Assembly: GCA_937859895.1 (NCBI GenBank)
Contig: CALMAV010000242.1
Location: 1 to 8,758 of the forward strand
Reading direction: 5' to 3'
Length of the DNA stretch: 8,758 nucleotides
Source of the DNA: an uncultured Bryobacterales bacterium
GTDB lineage: Bacteria; Acidobacteriota; Terriglobia; Bryobacterales; Bryobacteraceae
Positions 5,735 to 8,758 of this stretch are shown piece after piece. Within the stretch, counting starts at the first letter, position 1. Each line of letters begins with the position of its first letter. Position numbers and translations under genes: made by a program. The notes under the pieces were generated by a model that saw only the letters and a list, made by a program, of their open reading frames with translations, made no database searches and was not told the origin of the DNA.

Positions 5735-7237
5735 TCAGGCCGCCGCATTTTGGAATCCCTCTACCGGTAACGTAAACAAGAAACGGGCACCCTCACCCGG
5801 GGCCGACTCTGCCCAGATTCGTCCGCCGACTCCTTCCACCAAACGCCGGCAGATTGCAAGGCCTACTCCGGTACCACAACGCTTCGGGTCATGTGCCTTG
5901 GTGAATAACCGGAAGATACGTTCAGAGTTCTCAGGTTCGAAACCCAGTCCGTTATCCTCGACCGAGAACAGCCAGTAGTCCCCGTTGCGGACGGCTCTTA
6001 CGCGAATAAGCAGAGTTTTCTCAGAACGGAAACGAACCGCATTGGAGAGCAGGTGCTCGAAGATTTCGGTCAGGGCTGCGGAGGGAACATCTACAGTAGG
6101 CAAGGCAGAAACATCGAGTTTTGCACCATGGTCAGACGCACTTTGCTCCAGGCGTGCCCAAGCCTCCAAACAGCTGCCCCTGGCGTCAGTACCAGGCGTG
6201 TTCACGGCAAGGCTGTTGCCGGCGTGGTGAAACTGCTGCAGCGCACTAAGCTGGCGGTCAATCCGTCGTGCTCCTTCCGCTATGAAGTTGAGATACTCAC
6301 GGCCTTCCTCATCCCGTAATTGCGCATCGTGCCGCTCCAACAACTGAGCAAAACAGCTAATGTTGCGAACCGGCTCCCGCAGATCGTGACTAAGTGCGTA
6401 AGATAGCTCCTGCAAATGTTTGTTAGAGCGGCGCAGAAAGCCATCGCGTCCGTCAAGCGCCCGTCCGGCTTGAGAGAGTTCGGAAGCTTCACGCAGAATG
6501 ACTACGGCTCCATACAACAATCCACTGCCCTCTCTCCGCATAGGCGCCATGGAGCCGACAACAGCTTGGTCGGTACCGCCCTTATGCTGAATCACAGCAC
6601 TCGCGAATGGAATTGGTTTATGGCTGGTCATGACCAGGTCAAGATCGACCGAGTTGCTCTGCCCTTTTTGGTCACGCATTTGGACCACTTCGTAGAACCG
6701 ACGACCAACTGCTTCACGCTTGTTCCAGCCTGTCATCTGCTCTGCGCCTTGATTGAAGAAAACGATGTAGCCGTCTTTATCGGTTGCAATAACTGCGTCG
6801 GAGATGCTGGTGAGGGCCGAGTCAAACCAGACGCGCTTATCTTCGGCTTCCTGTTGCAAACGGTGGCGGTTGAATCCCACCTCAATGGCAACCTTCAAAT
6901 CGGCTTCGTTGAACGGTTTAACGACATAACCAAACGGTTCGGTCTTATTTGCCCGGCGCAGCGTTTCTGAATCAGCATGAGAGGTAAGAAAGACCACTGG
7001 GATACCAAACAATTTACGGATCTCGGCTGCGGTCTCAATGCCGTCTTTTCCGCCGCGAATCTTGATGTCCATAAGGACCAAATCGGCAGGAAGATTGCCG
7101 GCGAGTTTGAGCGCATCAGCTCCTGTTCCAGCTTGCCCGGACACCTCGTATCCCAACTGCTCGAGCATGCTGGTGATGTCTCGCGCGATGATGCCCTCAT
7201 CCTCCACAACCAATACGCGCAATCTCTTTGTATCCAT
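5735..7237 (-). CDS. Soluble hybrid sensor histidine kinase, REC-PAS-HisKA-HATPase_c
   Basis: A 500-residue protein without membrane segments. Residues 5-122 form a receiver domain: acidic pair E12/D13, phospho-acceptor D57 in DLVLMDIKIRGGKDG, T85 and K107. Residues about 137-250 form a PAS domain (FDSALTSISDAVIATDKDGYIVFFNQGAEQMTGW). The HisKA dimerisation helix has H284 in LSYALSHDLREPVRN, a phytochrome-kinase-like H box. The HATPase has the N box at N399 (HLLSNAVRF), G1 at DNGLGF (428-433), the F box at IFRLF and G2 at GTGVGLAICRRLV. All key residues are present, so autophosphorylation should be possible, with the receiver acting as an input or relay switch. The ATG at 7237 is chosen because the receiver starts right there, with AAGGA 4 nt upstream. 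A TTG at 7255 with AAGAGG is an alternative, and the frame stays open back to 7390 without a good start. The partner and signal are unknown. Confidence 0.88.
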   Translation of the reverse strand: MDTKRLRVLVVEDEGIIARDITSMLEQLGYEVSGQAGTGADALKLAGNLPADLVLMDIKIRGGKDGIETAAEIRKLFGIPVVFLTSHADSETLRRANKTEPFGYVVKPFNEADLKVAIEVGFNRHRLQQEAEDKRVWFDSALTSISDAVIATDKDGYIVFFNQGAEQMTGWNKREAVGRRFYEVVQMRDQKGQSNSVDLDLVMTSHKPIPFASAVIQHKGGTDQAVVGSMAPMRREGSGLLYGAVVILREASELSQAGRALDGRDGFLRRSNKHLQELSYALSHDLREPVRNISCFAQLLERHDAQLRDEEGREYLNFIAEGARRIDRQLSALQQFHHAGNSLAVNTPGTDARGSCLEAWARLEQSASDHGAKLDVSALPTVDVPSAALTEIFEHLLSNAVRFRSEKTLLIRVRAVRNGDYWLFSVEDNGLGFEPENSERIFRLFTKAHDPKRCGTGVGLAICRRLVEGVGGRIWAESAPGEGARFLFTLPVEGFQNAAA

Positions 7238-7428
7238 CTGATCCTTAGTGAGCAACGTAACCTCTTCCGGCGTGTCAGATTCAAGCCACAATTCGCTTAT
7301 GTAATAGGTGGCCGTTGCCGGAAGAATTCTTAACGCAGTTCGTTCCTGACATTTTCGCGACGAGTGTATCGGGTCACCTGCTTCCGCCAAAGCGCAAAAG
7401 CACGGCTAAATGGTTGAAGCTGAATCTC

Positions 7429-7453
7429 TCACAGGTTTTCTTCTTACCTGTGA
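7429..7453. repeat. Perfect inverted repeat upstream of the kinase gene
   Basis: TCACAGGT-N9-ACCTGTGA: perfect 8-bp arms with a pyrimidine-only spacer (TTTCTTCTT on the plus strand), about 190 bp upstream of the kinase start codon. It may be a dimeric regulator site or, if transcribed, a hairpin. There is no T-run after either arm, so it does not look like an intrinsic terminator. Confidence 0.5.
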
Positions 7454-7514
7454 ACAGAGCGGCCACGGCGTGTGCGGATGCTTATTTAGTAAAGAGGTGA
7501 GTTGGTTAGGAACG

Positions 7515-7534
7515 AGCAATATTGAGGTATTGCT
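7515..7534. repeat. Inverted repeat in the upstream region of tRNA-Gly
   Basis: AGCAATA-N6-TATTGCT, perfect 7-bp arms, lying 15 bp upstream of the TATGAT that I take as the tRNA -10 box. It would cover the -35 region of that promoter, so a bound protein could affect tRNA transcription; function is inferred only from position. Confidence 0.4.
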
Positions 7535-7548
7535 AGCAGCGTTTGCGA

Positions 7549-7554
7549 TATGAT
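7549..7554 (+). promoter_or_regulatory. Probable -10 element of the tRNA-Gly promoter
   Basis: TATGAT (five of six matches to TATAAT) lies 11 bp before the first base of the tRNA, which would place transcription start near 7561. No good -35 box is at 16-18 bp; TTGAGG (7522-7527) is 21 bp away and TTGCTA (7530-7535) only 13 bp away. Confidence 0.4.
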
Positions 7555-7565
7555 CAAAAAGCTGA

Positions 7566-7640
<75 letters not shown>

Positions 7641-7659
7641 TGTTCTCAACAATTTAGCA

Positions 7660-7737
7660 CTATTTCACCCTGCGCTTGAAAGTCCTTAATGGACTAAAAA
7701 GCAGAACAAATAGCCCAAATAGGCCTAAACTGAGCAT
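7660..7737 (-). CDS. Doubtful 25-residue single-helix membrane peptide
   Basis: The minus-strand ATG at 7737 opens a 25-residue frame that reads MLSLGLFGLFVLLFSP followed by the basic tail LRTFKRRVK: one hydrophobic helix plus a positive end, like many tiny membrane peptides. A GAGGGAG stretch is directly before the ATG, but the spacing is too short to be a normal ribosome binding site. It is also the tail of a longer, unconvincing frame. No family recognised; it may well be chance. Confidence 0.15.
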   Translation of the reverse strand: MLSLGLFGLFVLLFSPLRTFKRRVK

Positions 7738-8041
7738 CTCCCTCACGATTTCGAACTGGCATTCGTTTGTCAAATCCGTCAGCCCAATCAAATCAGGGGC
7801 AAACGTAGCCAACCTCTCCCAAATGACAAAACTGTAATTAGACCGTGAACAGAGCTGATCAAATCTGCCGGGAGCGGCAGCGGACCTCATCGGTGTCCGG
7901 CTCCGGTTAAGGTACACAGCACAGGCAAGGAAGGCGATCGTCTTTCTTCCCGTGGAATCAGATCTTGGTCGCCTGTGAGCGCAACGTTGGCCAGCTTTTG
8001 TGAATACATCGCCGTTAGCGGTGGGCAATCCTGTTCGTCTG

Positions 8042-8197
8042 TTAAAAGTTCGCCAAGATGACGGCGTTCAAGGTCGATTGCGAAACTTGATCAGGAAGAA
8101 GGTGTCCGTCAGATCGGGTCTTTCCCTCTGCACTGAGGCTCCAGTCTATTGCAAAGTCTTGAATGCGCTGTTTCCAACGTAAATTAGGCTGATACAT
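8042..8197 (-). CDS. Possible small protein of 51 residues, downstream of the response regulator
   Basis: The minus-strand ATG at 8197 is preceded by AAAGGAGG (8217-8210), a near-ideal Shine-Dalgarno sequence although 12 nt away. The frame encodes 51 residues, MYQPNLRWKQRIQDFAIDWS followed by LSAEGKTRSDGHLLP and ending VILANF. The first 20 residues could form an amphipathic helix; there is no signal peptide or membrane segment. I do not recognise a family. The frame lies 63 bp after the response-regulator stop on the same strand, so it could be read from that transcript past the two hairpins at 8232-8258. Its third-position GC (about half) gives no strong coding signal. Confidence 0.28.
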   Translation of the reverse strand: MYQPNLRWKQRIQDFAIDWSLSAEGKTRSDGHLLPDQVSQSTLNAVILANF

Positions 8198-8231
8198 GAG
8201 GCCCGGTATCCTCCTTTAGGAAGATGGTTGG

Positions 8232-8258
8232 CCGGCGCTAGCCGGGTCGGCCGCCGAC
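8232..8258 (-). terminator. Two tandem GC-rich hairpins just after the response-regulator gene
   Basis: On the minus strand, 2 bp after the TAA, GTCGG-CGG-CCGAC (8258-8246) is followed without a gap by CCGGC-TAGC-GCCGG (8245-8232). Each has a 5-bp GC-only or nearly GC-only stem. There is no U-run afterwards, so these would be weak intrinsic terminators at best; they may stabilise the 3' end of the mRNA instead. Confidence 0.4.
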
Positions 8259-8260
8259 AT

Positions 8261-8758
8261 TTAGTCGAGCAAGCGGCGATGACGCTCCATTGCGAATTTG
8301 ATCAAAGCATGGGTGCCGCGCAGATTCAATTTCTCACAGATATGGGCCCGATGATTCTCCACTGTTCTTGGACTGATGCCGAGATCGGCAGCGATGTCCT
8401 TACTGGTTTTGCATTCGGCCAGAAAGTCAAGCACCCGCCTCTCAACCGGCGTCAGCCGTTTCACGCCGGAACCGCTGACCTGAGCGGAAGCACGAGATAC
8501 AAACTGCACAAGGTGGGCCGATAGGGAAGGACTGATGTAGGTACCACCGGCAGCAACGGACGAAATGCAGCTTACGATCTCATTCGTGGCGTCTTCCTTG
8601 ACAACATAACCGCGCACGCCGATGCTGAGCGCTTCTTCCAGGTGGAGTTCGTCTTTGTACATGGTGAGAAATGCCACCGCGCATTCAGGGTATTGCTGCC
8701 GGACGGTGCGCGCCACCGAGAAGCCATCAGACATCGGCATATCGATGTCGAGAACAGC
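8261..8758 (-). CDS. NarL/FixJ-family response regulator, N-terminus outside the window
   Basis: The frame is open through the window end; the visible 165 residues begin AVLDIDMPMSDGF, so about 50 N-terminal residues with the acidic pair are missing. The first Asp of VLDIDMP is the expected phosphorylation site, followed by the switch Thr in VAFLTMYKDE and the conserved Lys in GYVVKEDA. Residues about 101-160 of the visible part form a LuxR-type helix-turn-helix (LTPVERRVLDFLAECKTSKDIAADLGISPRTVENHRAHICEKLNLR) with all usual signature positions. On phosphorylation such proteins dimerise and bind DNA to activate or repress promoters. The kinase at 5735-7237 is on the same strand, but it is of HisKA type while NarL regulators usually pair with HisKA_3 kinases, and a tRNA and about 1 kb lie between them, so I do not pair them. 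Confidence 0.9.
   Translation of the reverse strand, partial: AVLDIDMPMSDGFSVARTVRQQYPECAVAFLTMYKDELHLEEALSIGVRGYVVKEDATNEIVSCISSVAAGGTYISPSLSAHLVQFVSRASAQVSGSGVKRLTPVERRVLDFLAECKTSKDIAADLGISPRTVENHRAHICEKLNLRGTHALIKFAMERHRRLLD

Larger units (their letters stand above)
7238..7565. other. Intergenic stretch between the kinase gene and tRNA-Gly
   Basis: 328 bp without a convincing gene; the kinase reading frame is open into it as far as 7390 but shows no domain or ribosome binding site there. It must hold the promoter of the kinase gene (minus strand, none recognised with confidence) and that of the tRNA (plus strand). Two clear inverted repeats, 7429-7453 and 7515-7534, are listed separately. 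Confidence 0.6.
7641..8260. other. Gene-poor stretch between tRNA-Gly and the response regulator
   Basis: 620 bp with no gene I can recognise. A minus-strand frame is open at 7660-8028 (122 codons) but has a TTG start with no properly spaced ribosome binding site and an arginine/serine-rich, undomained translation, so I do not call it as a whole. Only its last 25 codons (a membrane-helix-like peptide) and a separate 51-codon frame at 8042-8197 are listed as doubtful candidates. A small hairpin AGTCC-N5-GGACT lies at 7681-7695. Confidence 0.6.

Noticed and set aside
7238..7390. N-terminal extension of the kinase back to a TTG at 7390
   Set aside because: No ribosome binding site at 7390, no domain in the extra 51 residues, and the receiver domain begins exactly at the ATG at 7237.
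7429..7453. LexA-type SOS box
   Set aside because: The arms and spacing (ACAGGT-N9-ACCTGT) do not match the CTGT-N8-ACAG form and no SOS gene is near.
7660..8028. 122-codon minus-strand frame
   Set aside because: TTG start with GGA directly adjacent and no proper ribosome binding site, arginine/serine-rich sequence with no domain; most of it looks like chance. Only the hydrophobic tail is kept as a doubtful small frame.
8000..8182. 60-codon plus-strand frame starting with GTG
   Set aside because: Overlaps the minus-strand frame with the much better ribosome binding site, has no recognised domain, and I see no promoter for it.

Overview
The window looks like a chromosomal stretch from an acidobacterium, most likely of the Terriglobia/Acidobacteriaceae type (inference from content, not from any search). 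The clearest pointer is the N-terminus of a TonB-dependent receptor of the kind that starts with a secreted carboxypeptidase-regulatory-like domain. It sits with a large secreted family-38 glycoside hydrolase, a lineage-typical secreted START-like protein, and cytosolic REC-PAS histidine kinases. All larger genes lie on the minus strand; the plus strand carries only a small csbD-like gene and one tRNA.

From left to right. (1) 1-211: 5' end of a TonB-dependent receptor gene running out of the window, with a TTG start, a clear Shine-Dalgarno sequence and a good sigma-70 promoter at 265-293. (2) 315-1828: a two-gene minus-strand operon, a secreted START/SRPBCC-like protein followed after 14 bp by an AefR-type TetR repressor. 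A near-perfect 21-bp operator-like palindrome lies 2 bp in front of the first start codon. (3) 2003-2188 plus: a 61-residue CsbD-like stress protein with an ECF-sigma-like promoter (GGAAC-N17-CGTC) overlapping a long inverted repeat. (4) 2195-5602: a 1135-residue exported GH38 alpha-mannosidase-like enzyme with an N-terminal beta-sandwich resembling the carbohydrate-binding domain of family-4 polysaccharide lyases. It starts with TTG, and its leader holds a perfect 15-bp palindrome. (5) 5735-7237: a soluble REC-PAS-HisKA-HATPase kinase. (6) 7566-7640 plus: tRNA-Gly(CCC) with encoded CCA. (7) 7641-8260: a gene-poor stretch with at most two doubtful small ORFs. (8) 8261-8758: most of a NarL/FixJ-type response regulator, cut by the window end.

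Functionally, the receptor and GH38 enzyme suggest scavenging of plant or microbial glycans: an outer-membrane importer and an exported hydrolase. The TetR/START-like pair looks like a self-regulated envelope or lipid-related module. The kinase and the response regulator are probably not partners, because NarL-type regulators usually pair with HisKA_3 kinases and this kinase is of the HisKA type. I see no phage, transposon, CRISPR or defence genes. The interesting signals here are mostly regulatory (palindromes, promoters, unusual starts), plus the GH38 domain layout and possible small ORFs.
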